DNA from: Fibrobacter sp. UWB4
GTDB lineage: Bacteria; Fibrobacterota; Fibrobacteria; Fibrobacterales; Fibrobacteraceae
Length of the DNA: 64,000 bases
Direction of reading: 5' to 3'
NCBI RefSeq assembly: GCF_002210345.1
Contig: NZ_MWQI01000006.1
Coordinates: 1-64,000, forward strand
Shown: positions 22,878 to 31,428 of the stretch, one piece after another
Layout: every line of letters begins with the position of its first letter
How positions within the stretch are numbered: the first letter of the stretch is position 1
Position numbers and translations under genes: made by a program
The notes under the pieces: generated by a model
The model's input: the letters and a program-made list of their open reading frames with translations, nothing else
What the model was told of the DNA's origin: nothing
Databases searched by the model: none

Positions 22878-23726
22878 ATGAGTGATTTTAACGAAGCTCT
22901 TTATTTTCGTGACTTGAATAGGTATCCTACGCTGACTCCGCAGGAGGAATCGGCGCTGTTGAAAATTATCAAGAACGGTGAAACCGAAGAAATTCGAAAG
23001 TCTGCCTTGCAGCGCCTTATCCGTGGCAACTTGCGATTTGTGGTGAGTGTCGCCCGCAAGTACCAGGGTCGTGGTCTTTCGCTTTTGGACCTCATCAATG
23101 AAGGTAACCTCGGTCTTTTCAAGGCGGCTAAGCGCTTTGACATGGACAAGGACGTGAAGTTCATCAGCTATGCCGTGTGGTGGATCCGTCAGTCTATCCA
23201 GAAGGCTTTGTTCGAACAGGTGGGCGCAGTCCGCATTCCGCCTAACAAGCTTGCCCTGGTGAACCGTTTCAAGCGCGCCTTGATGCAGAACGGCGGTGAC
23301 TACGACAAGACCATCTCGATGGAAGAATTTGCCCCGTACGAACGCGATATTGTTGAAGTCATGGAAAAGATTGTCGATATCTCGCTCGACGCTCCGATTG
23401 GCGATGATGCCGGTGTCTCGAGCGCTGATTCTGTGAGTACGCTTATGGACGTGCTCGGCAGCGATGGCAACCAGGACGAGGACATGGAACGCGAAGAGCG
23501 CAAGAAGCTCATCCAGGAAACGCTTTCGTCACTCCCGCAGCGCGAAGAAGAAATCCTCCGCATGTTCTACGGCCTCGATACGGTCGAAGATACGACGCTC
23601 AAGGACATCGGCGAAGACCTCAAACTCAGCCGTGAACGCGTCCGCCAGATCAAGAACAAGACTTTGCGTCGCTTGCAGAAGAGCAAGGAACATAAAGAAA
23701 AACTGGCCGACTTCCTGGAAATCTAA
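22878..23726 (+). CDS. rpoD: RNA polymerase sigma factor, RpoD/SigA group (282 aa)
   Basis: A sigma-70 family factor without region 1.1, like the compact primary sigma factors of Bacteroidetes. Region 1.2/2.1 begins LYFRDLNRYPTLT. Region 2 has NLRFVVSVARKYQGRGLSLLDLINEGNLGL and FISYAVWWIRQSI (2.4). Region 3 follows, and region 4 has TLSSLPQREEEILRMFYGL and LSRERVRQIKNKTLRRL. At 282 aa it fits a primary or group 2 factor. The TTGACA/TATATT promoters here are what such a factor should read. It follows DUF971 by 56 nt and precedes a TPR gene by 11 nt. I am confident of the family, less so that it is the housekeeping factor. Confidence 0.88.
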   Translation: MSDFNEALYFRDLNRYPTLTPQEESALLKIIKNGETEEIRKSALQRLIRGNLRFVVSVARKYQGRGLSLLDLINEGNLGLFKAAKRFDMDKDVKFISYAVWWIRQSIQKALFEQVGAVRIPPNKLALVNRFKRALMQNGGDYDKTISMEEFAPYERDIVEVMEKIVDISLDAPIGDDAGVSSADSVSTLMDVLGSDGNQDEDMEREERKKLIQETLSSLPQREEEILRMFYGLDTVEDTTLKDIGEDLKLSRERVRQIKNKTLRRLQKSKEHKEKLADFLEI

Positions 23727-23737
23727 TTGGAACTCTA

Positions 23738-25459
23738 ATGTCGAATCCTTCATCTGCGCCTCGTACTGCTGCGTACCTCTTTCTGATTTTTTTCTTTGGG
23801 GCGCTGCTTGCGTATGGCGGATTCAAGCTTTATAACAAATACGGACCGTCCAAGACGGTCGTAGGGGAGATACCGTTCGGGCTTGAGGCGGGCACTTCTG
23901 TGCTGAATGGCGATGCTCCGAATTTCAAGGCCGATGTCGAAAGCCTCCCGGTGCAGGCGCAGGCCGAATTCCGCCGTGCAGGTGAACTCTCGCGCAGCGG
24001 GGCGACCAAGGCCGCTTACGAAATCTACGATGCGCTTGTGCTCCTTTACCCGAATGTAGATGCTGCAGTCTGGGGCGAAGTCAATACTTTATTCCATATG
24101 GACTCCGTGTCGGAGTCGATGCGTGACCGCGCTGAACTCTTGATTGGGCGCCTCATGGCGCGTTACCCGAATACGGGCATCAGCTTTTACCTGGACAGCC
24201 GCAAGTCGCTCCTTGCGGGGAACTTGACGGTTGCCGTTGAACTGGCGAAGATGGCAAGCACACGTGCTCCTTCCATTTACGAGATTAGACTTTGGTATGC
24301 GGAACTCCTGCACAAAAATTCCAATTTGCGGGACGCCGCAAACGAATGCCGTGCGGCGATTAGCCTTTCTGCGGGTGACTCGCAGCGCGCGTTTGAACTC
24401 TTGGCGAAAGTCTACCATGACGACGGAATTCTGGACAGTGCGGCACTCGTCGTCGATTACGCCTTGACGCAGTTCCCGCTTTCTTCGGAACTGATGCTTT
24501 TGCGCGGCTACCTTGCTGAATACAATGGCAAGTTTGATGTGGCCGAAAAAACGTACCAGCGCATTCTTGCGTTCCGCCCGGATTACGAAAAGGCTCGTCG
24601 CGCGATGGCGACTATTGGCGAAAAGACAGCTCCTGGCAAGAACGGCCATTATGCAGGCTCCTCTCGTGACCGCGCTCAGGTGGCATGCGACATCCTTGCT
24701 CCGCTGGTCGAACGTTATCCTGAAAACTTGCCGCTCCGTGAAGCCATGGGCATTGCCTATACCAAGGCCCACATGTTTGACATGGCCCGCCGCGAGTTCA
24801 ACTACATCCTCAAGAACGACCCGGATTACCCGGACATCAAGTCTCGCCTGAATGAACTCGAACAAGTGCGCAAGGCTGCCATCGAGGAATACAACAACGG
24901 TCTTACGGCAAACCTGAACCGCGCTGTGGATAGCCTCCGCGAATCCATGATGCCCGAACGGAAACACGACTTCTCGACAAAGTTGGGACATTACCTTGTT
25001 CGCTACGGTGCTTCTTCGCAGGAGTTCTTTAAAAAGTATTCCGCCTCCAATTTTAAACAAGTGAAACGCTTTGTCTGGCAGGAATCCTTCTATGAAAATC
25101 CCTACCATCACACCTATACGGTCGTCTTTGATTCATTGAACCGCTTTAAGGAAGTCCATGTGGTCGTTTTTGATTCCGCTTCTAATTCGAACCATCTTGG
25201 TGTGGCGCCTGAGATCTTTACGCGACTTCTCAAGCAAAATTCCAGAATTTCTGGCATTAGCAACAATACTGGCGAAACGGACTGTGGTGATGGCGTTGTC
25301 ATGGATGCTGCTGTCTGGGAGACCCGCGATAACTTCGAAATCCTGGCCCGAATCGTCGGAAAGCCTGCCGAAGTGCGCATGGTTCGCCTCGATCGCAATA
25401 GATTGCCCCCGTCAGGCATGAAACTTTGCGATTATCTGCCGCTTCTTATGGAATTTTAG
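23738..25459 (+). CDS. Membrane-anchored TPR protein (573 aa)
   Basis: After about 8 residues comes one hydrophobic segment (9-28, AYLFLIFFFGALLAYGGFKL), probably an uncleaved anchor. A long helical array follows (~70-390) with TPR-like periodicity, and then a mixed C-terminal domain of about 170 residues that I do not recognise. The array suggests a periplasmic scaffold. It starts 11 nt after the sigma-factor stop and is followed by a second TPR protein and RlpA, so the three may work together in the envelope. Confidence 0.7.
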   Translation: MSNPSSAPRTAAYLFLIFFFGALLAYGGFKLYNKYGPSKTVVGEIPFGLEAGTSVLNGDAPNFKADVESLPVQAQAEFRRAGELSRSGATKAAYEIYDALVLLYPNVDAAVWGEVNTLFHMDSVSESMRDRAELLIGRLMARYPNTGISFYLDSRKSLLAGNLTVAVELAKMASTRAPSIYEIRLWYAELLHKNSNLRDAANECRAAISLSAGDSQRAFELLAKVYHDDGILDSAALVVDYALTQFPLSSELMLLRGYLAEYNGKFDVAEKTYQRILAFRPDYEKARRAMATIGEKTAPGKNGHYAGSSRDRAQVACDILAPLVERYPENLPLREAMGIAYTKAHMFDMARREFNYILKNDPDYPDIKSRLNELEQVRKAAIEEYNNGLTANLNRAVDSLRESMMPERKHDFSTKLGHYLVRYGASSQEFFKKYSASNFKQVKRFVWQESFYENPYHHTYTVVFDSLNRFKEVHVVVFDSASNSNHLGVAPEIFTRLLKQNSRISGISNNTGETDCGDGVVMDAAVWETRDNFEILARIVGKPAEVRMVRLDRNRLPPSGMKLCDYLPLLMEF

Positions 25460-25485
25460 CTCGCAAATATCTATTTTATAGCTAT

Positions 25486-27402
25486 ATGTTCCGTGGTCGT
25501 TTTTTAGCTTTAATCTTGTTTGCTGCATTGTTGGATGGTTGCACGTGCTGTGCCTATTTGAATCACATGTTCAATGCAGAACGGCTCTATGACGAAGCGA
25601 CCGAATTGCGGACTGCGCGTCTGGACAGCGTTCCTGACGAGACCCAGTCTTATCCCGGAAGCGAGGAATCGCAAAAGTACGAAAAGGTGATTGAAAAAGG
25701 CTCCCGTGTACTGGAACGTTTCCCCAAAAACAAGAAGCGCACTGCTGAAGCCGTCTTCCTCATCGCCGAGTCTTACAGGCACAAGGCCGACTGGCCGAAG
25801 GCCATTACCAAGTACGACGAATACGAACGCTACTTTGCCGATAACGATTCCATGCGTGCTGTAGAATATCAGCGTGCTTACTGCCTCTACCGCAACCAGG
25901 AATTCAATATCAGCCGATTTGCGCTGGAACCAGTCGTTGCTGACAAAAACCACCCTTATTATTTCCAGGGTCTCAATCTTCTCTCGCTTTTGGACGAAAA
26001 GTCCGAAGCCCCGGAACAGGCTATTGCTGCCCTTGAAGCCGTGCTTGCCGATACGAGCGGAACCCCGTACATGAAGGGCAAGGCGCATTTCCGCTTGGCC
26101 GGGCTTTACTACAAGATGGAAAACTGGGACAAGGCCCACTTGCACTATAATGCCAAGGAAATCGAAAATCTGAACGATCGCGAACGCCAGACGGCGGGCG
26201 AGCAGTCGGCGGAATGCCTTGTGAATATGAAGGAATATCTCAAGGCGGCAGATGAATTCAAGAAACTTTATAAAACAGAAGCTTACGAAAGACAGCGTCC
26301 GCTTTATTTAGTGCGCATTGGTGAAACGACGCTTTTGGCCGGTCGCAACGCCGATGCTTACGTGATTTTCAATAAGGTCAATTCGGAATACCCAAAGACG
26401 GAACATTCGTCCCGTAGCTATTTCAACATGGGTGATTACGAACAGTCCAAGACCTTGAATTACGAATTGGCCATGTCTTATTACGACAGCAGCTATATCG
26501 CACGGGCAATCAGTGATTATGGTCAAAAGTCCCGTGATCGCCGTAATGCCTTGAAACGCCTTGTCTCGATGCGTGAAAAGAACAATGAGATTCTCCAAAA
26601 CAAGGATTCGATTCCTGACATGAAATCGTTCTTCAGCAATGAATTCATGATTGCGGAATTGTTCTTGCTCAAGCTTTCCGAAGCGGACAGCGCTGTTACT
26701 AGGCTCACAAACGTGATCGAGAAGTCCGATGATACGGCAAGCGTCATGCGCGCATCGTATGCGAGGGCTTTTATCTATGATGAGTTCTTGCACGATCCCG
26801 ACACGGCTGAAGACCTTTACAAGGAAATCGTCGAGAAGTTCCCGAATACGGAATACGCGAAGCAGGCGCAGGCGAATCTTGGCATGCGTGTCACGATGAA
26901 AACTCGTGAAGACGAAGCCCGTGACCGTTACATGGTTGCAGAAAGCCTGTGGACTGTGGCATCTGAAATACCGGTAAGCAAGATGGATCAAGTGGATTCC
27001 GCTTACGCGACGGCCTTTAACGCTTTTGATGGCGTTTATAAGGACTACCCGCAGACGCAGTCGGGTATTCAGGCTCTTTACATGAAGGCCATTTATTTCC
27101 AGATGACGCCGGAACGCATTGATAGTGCCGTTGCCATTTACCGTAATTTACGTGATAATCATGGCCAGACGACCTGGGGAAAACGTGCCGCCTATGTCCT
27201 GAACACGCGCCTGACAACATCGGACGATGATATTGCAAGACTCCGCAAGCGTACTGCGCAGAATATTGAAAATATCGATAAAAAATCGGCCAAGTATTAT
27301 GAGGAGCTGAAGGCGAAGCCTGAAGAAAAGAAGGCCGACATCATCAGCAAGGAAGACGAAATTCTCGAAAATACGTACAACAGCATGTACGACTTTGAGT
27401 AG
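25486..27402 (+). CDS. TPR lipoprotein (638 aa)
   Basis: I start at ATG 25486, which gives a clean lipoprotein signal: MFRGRF, a hydrophobic core, then LLDGC with Cys18 (a second Cys at 20). An earlier in-frame ATG at 25426 lies inside the preceding gene. The mature part is TPR or Sel1-like helical repeats (ERLYDEATELR..., AEAVFLIAESYRHKADWPKAITKYDEYE...) resembling BamD/YbgF-type envelope scaffolds. The C-terminus is Lys/Glu-rich. It is probably an outer-membrane lipoprotein facing the periplasm. The stop lies 4 nt before the rlpA start. Confidence 0.75.
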   Translation: MFRGRFLALILFAALLDGCTCCAYLNHMFNAERLYDEATELRTARLDSVPDETQSYPGSEESQKYEKVIEKGSRVLERFPKNKKRTAEAVFLIAESYRHKADWPKAITKYDEYERYFADNDSMRAVEYQRAYCLYRNQEFNISRFALEPVVADKNHPYYFQGLNLLSLLDEKSEAPEQAIAALEAVLADTSGTPYMKGKAHFRLAGLYYKMENWDKAHLHYNAKEIENLNDRERQTAGEQSAECLVNMKEYLKAADEFKKLYKTEAYERQRPLYLVRIGETTLLAGRNADAYVIFNKVNSEYPKTEHSSRSYFNMGDYEQSKTLNYELAMSYYDSSYIARAISDYGQKSRDRRNALKRLVSMREKNNEILQNKDSIPDMKSFFSNEFMIAELFLLKLSEADSAVTRLTNVIEKSDDTASVMRASYARAFIYDEFLHDPDTAEDLYKEIVEKFPNTEYAKQAQANLGMRVTMKTREDEARDRYMVAESLWTVASEIPVSKMDQVDSAYATAFNAFDGVYKDYPQTQSGIQALYMKAIYFQMTPERIDSAVAIYRNLRDNHGQTTWGKRAAYVLNTRLTTSDDDIARLRKRTAQNIENIDKKSAKYYEELKAKPEEKKADIISKEDEILENTYNSMYDFE

Positions 27403-27406
27403 GTCT

Positions 27407-27832
27407 ATGGATTCCCGACTTGTTTTTGCGGTTCTCCTTTGTGTCCTGGTGGCTTTTTCGGGTTGCTCTGGATCGACTCACCGCAAGGGATACACCCGTG
27501 TAACTAGCGCTTCCCGTGTTCAGAAAAAAGCGCAAATTGGTTATACGTTTTCGGGAGATGCAAGTTATTACGGTAAGGGGTTTGATGGCAAGAAAACTGC
27601 GAGCGGTGAAATTTTTGACCGCAATGCAATGACTTGTGCGCATCGGTCACTTCCATTCGGAACGAAACTCAAGGTTGTTCGCGTAAAGACGGGAGCTTCT
27701 GTTGTTGTGCGCGTGAATGATCGTGGACCATATGCGAAAAGGCGTGTACTCGATTTAAGCGAAGCTGCGGGCAAAGTGCTTGGACTTGATAAAGCTGGCC
27801 ATGCTCAGGTCACTGCGACTGTGATAGAATAG
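27407..27832 (+). CDS. rlpA: RlpA-like lipoprotein, double-psi beta-barrel (141 aa)
   Basis: A lipoprotein signal ending FSGC (Cys19) is followed by a short linker and the RlpA core: GDASYYGKGFDGKKTASGE-FD, MTCAHRSLPFGTKLKVV and VRVNDRGPYAKRRVLDLSEAA. The family includes lytic transglycosylases acting on denuded peptidoglycan at the septum. The catalytic Asp (NDRGP) and the conserved His are present. No SPOR domain is attached, so targeting must come from the core or a partner. It lies 4 nt after the TPR lipoprotein gene and is probably in that operon. Confidence 0.88.
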   Translation: MDSRLVFAVLLCVLVAFSGCSGSTHRKGYTRVTSASRVQKKAQIGYTFSGDASYYGKGFDGKKTASGEIFDRNAMTCAHRSLPFGTKLKVVRVKTGASVVVRVNDRGPYAKRRVLDLSEAAGKVLGLDKAGHAQVTATVIE

Positions 27833-27862
27833 TTGTTGCGAGTGTAAATGCCGCGACTTGTC

Positions 27863-27884
27863 ATGCCTGCCGCTGAGCAGGCAT
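27863..27884 (+). repeat. Palindromic GTCAT...ATCTCC element
   Basis: GTCATGCCTGC-CGCTGA-GCAGGCATCTCC, 30 bp after rlpA; it may double as a weak terminator. It is followed by a CATCTTGAG...GTCGAAGGG-type intergenic repeat up to about 27975. Confidence 0.6.
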
Positions 27885-28007
27885 CTCCTTTTATCGTGTC
27901 ATCTTGAGTGTGGTTCGACAAGCTCACCAACCTTATTAAGGTCCCTGAGCAAACGAAGTGCGTCGAAGGGCGAAGTATTCAGTCAATTTTTTTTATTAAA
28001 TATGAAA

Positions 28008-28040
28008 ATGTCAGCTTCTGACATCTTGTGATTCTATATT
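28008..28040 (+). promoter_or_regulatory. Operator-like palindrome and -10 of the 73-aa gene
   Basis: ATGTCAG-CTT-CTGACAT is a perfect 7-bp inverted repeat (28008-28024), ending 10 bp before TATATT (28035-28040). It occupies the place of a -35 box, where no TTGACA is present, so a regulator probably binds here. Confidence 0.5.
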
Positions 28041-28078
28041 AGTGCACGTAAAGACACTAAACGCCAAAAGGTGAGTAT

Positions 28079-28300
28079 ATGAATCGCAAAGTAGTTAAAG
28101 TGAATAAGCATGTAGTCGAAATTCCGGAACAGACTCCGTGGGATTCCGGCTTTTCCATTTTCAAACGCCGCATTGGGGAACTGATGCAGTTGAGCGGTAA
28201 CGACGATTCCGTTATTGATGATGACGACTTGATCCCGTATTACCGCATGGGCGAAAGCGAAACATTTGTGCTCTCCGCCCTCGGCTGCTCCATGTGCTAA
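28079..28300 (+). CDS. Orphan acidic 73-aa protein ending in CSMC
   Basis: It starts at ATG 28079 behind AAAAGGTGAG. The first 15 residues are basic (MNRKVVKVNKHVVEI). The middle is acidic (NDDSVIDDDD) and the last four residues are CSMC, a C-x2-C at the very C-terminus (Cys70, Cys73). There is no signal peptide. A terminal CxxC on a short, leader-like acidic chain is seen in some metal-handling proteins and in some precursor peptides, but no modification enzyme lies nearby. It has its own promoter with a palindromic site, and neighbours on both sides are unrelated. I cannot name a family. Confidence 0.6.
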   Translation: MNRKVVKVNKHVVEIPEQTPWDSGFSIFKRRIGELMQLSGNDDSVIDDDDLIPYYRMGESETFVLSALGCSMC

Positions 28301-28349
28301 AAACGCGGCAGTGCCGCGCGAATTTTAGCGTCATTCCCGCAGGAGCCTG

Positions 28350-28375
28350 TCATGCCGGACTTCGTTCCGGCATCG
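28350..28375. repeat. Palindromic GTCATGCCGGA element
   Basis: GTCATGCCGGA-CTTCGT-TCCGGCATCGCC, the same arms as at 11239-11260. It lies just after the stop of the convergent prmC; half of a second unit (GTCATTCCCGC) precedes it. Confidence 0.6.
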
Positions 28376-28387
28376 CCTTACACAGTT

Positions 28388-29368
28388 CTACTTCGCTTTG
28401 TAACTCACGAAGCGGACGTTGTTGCAAAAATCTTTGTGGATTCCCGTGAATTCCAGCCACGGATACTTCTCGGCTTCGGCCTTGAGCATTTCGCCTTGTT
28501 CCGACCCGATTTCGAGCAAAATAGAAGCTCCCGGCTTGAGCTTGCCTTCGGTCTGCTGTAAAAGCTTGCGGACAAGGTCAAGGCCGTCTGCACCGCCAAA
28601 CAATGCGAGGGCCGGGTCGTACTTTGCGACTTCGGGCTGGAGCTTGTCCTTTTCGCTGTCGGGAATGTAGGGGAGGTTTGCAATTAGGCAATCGATTTTG
28701 GGTAAGGTCGCTGAGTCTGCCGAAGCGCCGGCGACATTTGCGATAACGTCTGCGGTCACTGCGTTCAGCAAGTCGCCCTGTGCAAAGGTCAAAGTGCTTG
28801 TCGGGGATGCCGCGCTTGCCGAAGCGTCTGCTGCGGAATTCGCGCTTTGTTCGCTAGAATTGCCCGCAAGGCCGTTTGCTTCTGCATTTGTTCGTGCAAG
28901 GGCGAGCGCGTCTTCGGAAACGTCTGTCGCCAAAATCTTGGCGCCTGCAATTTCTTTAGCACAAGCGATCGAAATGGCGCCTGTGCCAGTGCCGATTTCG
29001 ACGATGAACGGCTTTTCGATGCCCTTGAGGCAGTCTGATGCCATGTCCACGAGCGATTCCGTTTCTGGGCGCGGGATAAGCGCACGGCGGTCGCACTTGA
29101 TAATGAACCCGCGGAAGCTTGTGTCGCCGATGATGTGCTGCAGCGGCTCACTCGTTGCACGACGTGCAACCATCGTGCGAAGCACGTCCAGCTCCGCTGG
29201 CGTGAGCGGCTTTTCGAAGTTCAGGTACAAGTCCATGCGGTTCTTCATCTTGAGACCGTAGCTGATGATGTACTCGGCATCGAGACGTGCATCAGGAATG
29301 CCCTTCTTTTCAAAGAAGACCTTGGTACGGTTCAAAATTTCAAGAACGGTCATCTGCGGCTGTGGCAT
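28388..29368 (-). CDS. prmC: Release factor glutamine methyltransferase (326 aa)
   Basis: PrmC methylates the Gln of the GGQ motif in RF1 and RF2. The N-terminal helical domain (1-~95) is followed by a SAM-binding Rossmann fold with RPETE (~102), VEIGTGTGAISIA (~123-135) and ILATDVS. The catalytic motif, normally NPPY, reads NLPY (~234-237, IANLPYIPD). A low-complexity Ser/Ala stretch (~174-196, SSEQSANSAADAS...) is inserted between the fold and the motif and makes the protein longer than the usual ~280. prfA lies 59 nt upstream on the same strand, the classical pair. Confidence 0.9.
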   Translation of the reverse strand: MPQPQMTVLEILNRTKVFFEKKGIPDARLDAEYIISYGLKMKNRMDLYLNFEKPLTPAELDVLRTMVARRATSEPLQHIIGDTSFRGFIIKCDRRALIPRPETESLVDMASDCLKGIEKPFIVEIGTGTGAISIACAKEIAGAKILATDVSEDALALARTNAEANGLAGNSSEQSANSAADASASAASPTSTLTFAQGDLLNAVTADVIANVAGASADSATLPKIDCLIANLPYIPDSEKDKLQPEVAKYDPALALFGGADGLDLVRKLLQQTEGKLKPGASILLEIGSEQGEMLKAEAEKYPWLEFTGIHKDFCNNVRFVSYKAK

Positions 29369-29395
29369 GGAACTTTCCTTATGGACGTGGCTTTG

Positions 29396-29422
29396 TCATT
29401 CCCGGCTTGACCGGGAATCTCC
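29396..29422 (+). repeat. Palindromic GTCATTCCCGG...ATCTCC element
   Basis: GTCATTCCCGG-CTTGA-CCGGGAATCTCC, between prfA and prmC within their probable operon. It has the same flanks as at 27863 and, reversed, at 11352. Confidence 0.65.
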
Positions 29423-29427
29423 CTTAC

Positions 29428-30504
29428 TTAAGCGTTGAACTTTCCGAGCTTTTCCTGGGCGTTTGCCATCTGGAGACCGTTGATGATTTCATCAAGATCG
29501 CCTGTGACAACCTTGTCCAGGTTGTAAACGGTGAGGCCAATGCGGTGGTCCGTCACGCGGTTCTGCGGATAGTTGTAAGTGCGGATCTTGGCAGAACGGT
29601 CACCAGTACCCACGAGGGCCTTGCGGTTTGCCGCTTCTTCCTTTTCCTTCTTGGCGATGACTGCGTCAAGAATCTTGGAACGCAACATTTCCATAGCGTG
29701 GAGTCTGTTCTGCAACTGGCTACGTTCAGTCTGGCAGCTCACCACCACACCCGTCGGGATATGCGTCAAACGCACGGCGGAGTCCGTCTTGTTGATGTAC
29801 TGACCGCCAGCACCCGAAGAACGGTAGGTGTCCATGTGGATGTCTGCTTCGCGGATTTCCACGTCCACTTCTTCAGCTTCCGGGAGGATTGCGACTGTAG
29901 CTGCAGACGTATGCACGCGGCCCTGCGTTTCCGTTTCCGGCACGCGCTGCACTCGGTGAACGCCACTTTCGAACTTGAGCGTTCCATAGACACTGTCGCC
30001 TTCGATGAACACGCGGATTTCCTTGTAACCGCCTACGGTACCTTCGCTCAAGTCCTGGATGGTCATCTTCCAGCCCATCTTGTCGCAGTAGCCGCGATAC
30101 ATGCGGAACAGGTCGCCTGCGAAAAGTGCGGATTCGTCGCCACCCGTACCGCCGCGAATTTCGAGCGTTGCGTTACGGTAGTCCCACGGATCCTTCGGCA
30201 CCATCAAAATCTGGAGTTCGTCTGTCACTTCGGGGAGCTTCTTTTCGATCTCCGAAATTTCGGCCTTGGCCATTGCGACCATTTCCGGGTCGGAATCGCC
30301 GAGAGCGATCTTGTATTCTTCAAGATCGTCCATCATCTGCAGGTATTCCTTGGCCTTCAAGACGGCCTTTTCGATACCCTTGTACTGCTTGTGAATCTTG
30401 TTGTAACGAGCCTGGTCACCGAGAACATCCGGATTGCCGAGTTCCGATTCCAGTTCTTCGTATTTTTCAATGAGTTTTTTAGCTTTATCTTTCATCGTGC
30501 CCAA
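29428..30504 (-). CDS. prfA: Peptide chain release factor 1 (358 aa)
   Basis: RF1 recognises UAA and UAG. The coiled N-terminal domain (1-~100) is followed by the codon-recognition loop region RVPETETQGRVHTSAATV, with P-E-T in place of the usual PxT, and by the catalytic GGQ in SSGAGGQYINKTDSAVR. Length and start are standard. It has no frameshift and needs none. It lies upstream of prmC and is probably co-transcribed; a palindromic element fills the gap. Confidence 0.96.
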   Translation of the reverse strand: MGTMKDKAKKLIEKYEELESELGNPDVLGDQARYNKIHKQYKGIEKAVLKAKEYLQMMDDLEEYKIALGDSDPEMVAMAKAEISEIEKKLPEVTDELQILMVPKDPWDYRNATLEIRGGTGGDESALFAGDLFRMYRGYCDKMGWKMTIQDLSEGTVGGYKEIRVFIEGDSVYGTLKFESGVHRVQRVPETETQGRVHTSAATVAILPEAEEVDVEIREADIHMDTYRSSGAGGQYINKTDSAVRLTHIPTGVVVSCQTERSQLQNRLHAMEMLRSKILDAVIAKKEKEEAANRKALVGTGDRSAKIRTYNYPQNRVTDHRIGLTVYNLDKVVTGDLDEIINGLQMANAQEKLGKFNA

Positions 30505-30570
30505 ATTTAGTAAATGGCGTCGTCCCTATTCATTACGGTTCCTTAATTACGGGGTCGAAGCGCTAGACTT

Positions 30571-31428
30571 TCACCATTTTTTTGTGAAGTACTCGTCATA
30601 GCCGATTTCCCCGCATCTCAGGGAATCCTTGCGTGAGTATGTTATGGTCACGTGTGGATTTTCCGAAAGCTCCCCGCAGTACGCGAACAGGAAGCCGACA
30701 TGCATATCGAACGGTCTTGCCTCGTAACTACAGTTGTCGGATACATCTGCAATAGAGATGGTGTCTTTTGATATTTTTGTAAGGACGTGTACGGCTGGTG
30801 ATGTGTCCTTGATATTCAGCACGTATAGCGGGCAGCCATTAATTTCGTGTAATGTACCCATTGCTTTTGCCGTTGCCGGGAACAGGTTGCTTAAGTTGTT
30901 ATAATCTTCTTGTGTGGCCGCCTTGTGTAATCCGACTGTTCTTAACGATGCAATTTCAGGGCTTTCGAAACAGGTGCTATTTGTCGCGTCGCAGGAAACA
31001 AAAGTCTTGTTGTATGCAATAACATTCTGGTCGAAAGCGATTTCGGTGATGTTGTATTTTAGGAGGTAGCCGTTAAGGGTGCGGCTGGGAGATATGTCCG
31101 GATTGCCAATGGGGCCACCGCCTGGACCTCCATCGGTCGAATTACTTGAAGATGACGGGGGCGTAGTCGGATTGTCAGAGCTACTCCTTTCGGAAGAAGA
31201 ATAACGTGATGTCGAAGACTGTGCTTTTGAGCTGCTAGAAGACTTGGTTGTTTCTGGAGGTGTCGTGATTTCTTCAGACGAGGAGGATCCTTCATCCAGT
31301 GGCGGACGATTTGCGCTCTGGTTTGGTTCTTCTGCGGTTCCTGCGATTCTGTCTGAACAGGCAAACGAGCAAAGTACAGCGAGTGCCGCTGCATTTGTTG
31401 TCAAAAATTTTTTGAATAGCTTAGTCAT
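30571..31428 (-). CDS. Surface lipoprotein with Ser/Thr/Pro-rich linker (285 aa), unknown
   Basis: A lipoprotein signal ends CSFAC (Cys24). Residues ~40-108 form a low-complexity Ser/Thr/Pro linker (SSSSE, TTPPETTKSSSSSK, GGPGGGPIG) typical of Fibrobacter surface proteins. The C-terminal ~175 residues are a globular domain with several Cys and alternating strands; I know no family. The start ATG overlaps the end of the TIGR02147 gene by 8 nt, so its translation depends on that gene. The same arrangement is found at 49133-51230. Confidence 0.72.
   Translation of the reverse strand: MTKLFKKFLTTNAAALAVLCSFACSDRIAGTAEEPNQSANRPPLDEGSSSSEEITTPPETTKSSSSSKAQSSTSRYSSSERSSSDNPTTPPSSSSNSTDGGPGGGPIGNPDISPSRTLNGYLLKYNITEIAFDQNVIAYNKTFVSCDATNSTCFESPEIASLRTVGLHKAATQEDYNNLSNLFPATAKAMGTLHEINGCPLYVLNIKDTSPAVHVLTKISKDTISIADVSDNCSYEARPFDMHVGFLFAYCGELSENPHVTITYSRKDSLRCGEIGYDEYFTKKW

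Noticed and set aside
29287-30510. 407-aa + strand frame across prfA
   Set aside because: Antisense of RF1, which has GGQ and all family blocks on the minus strand.
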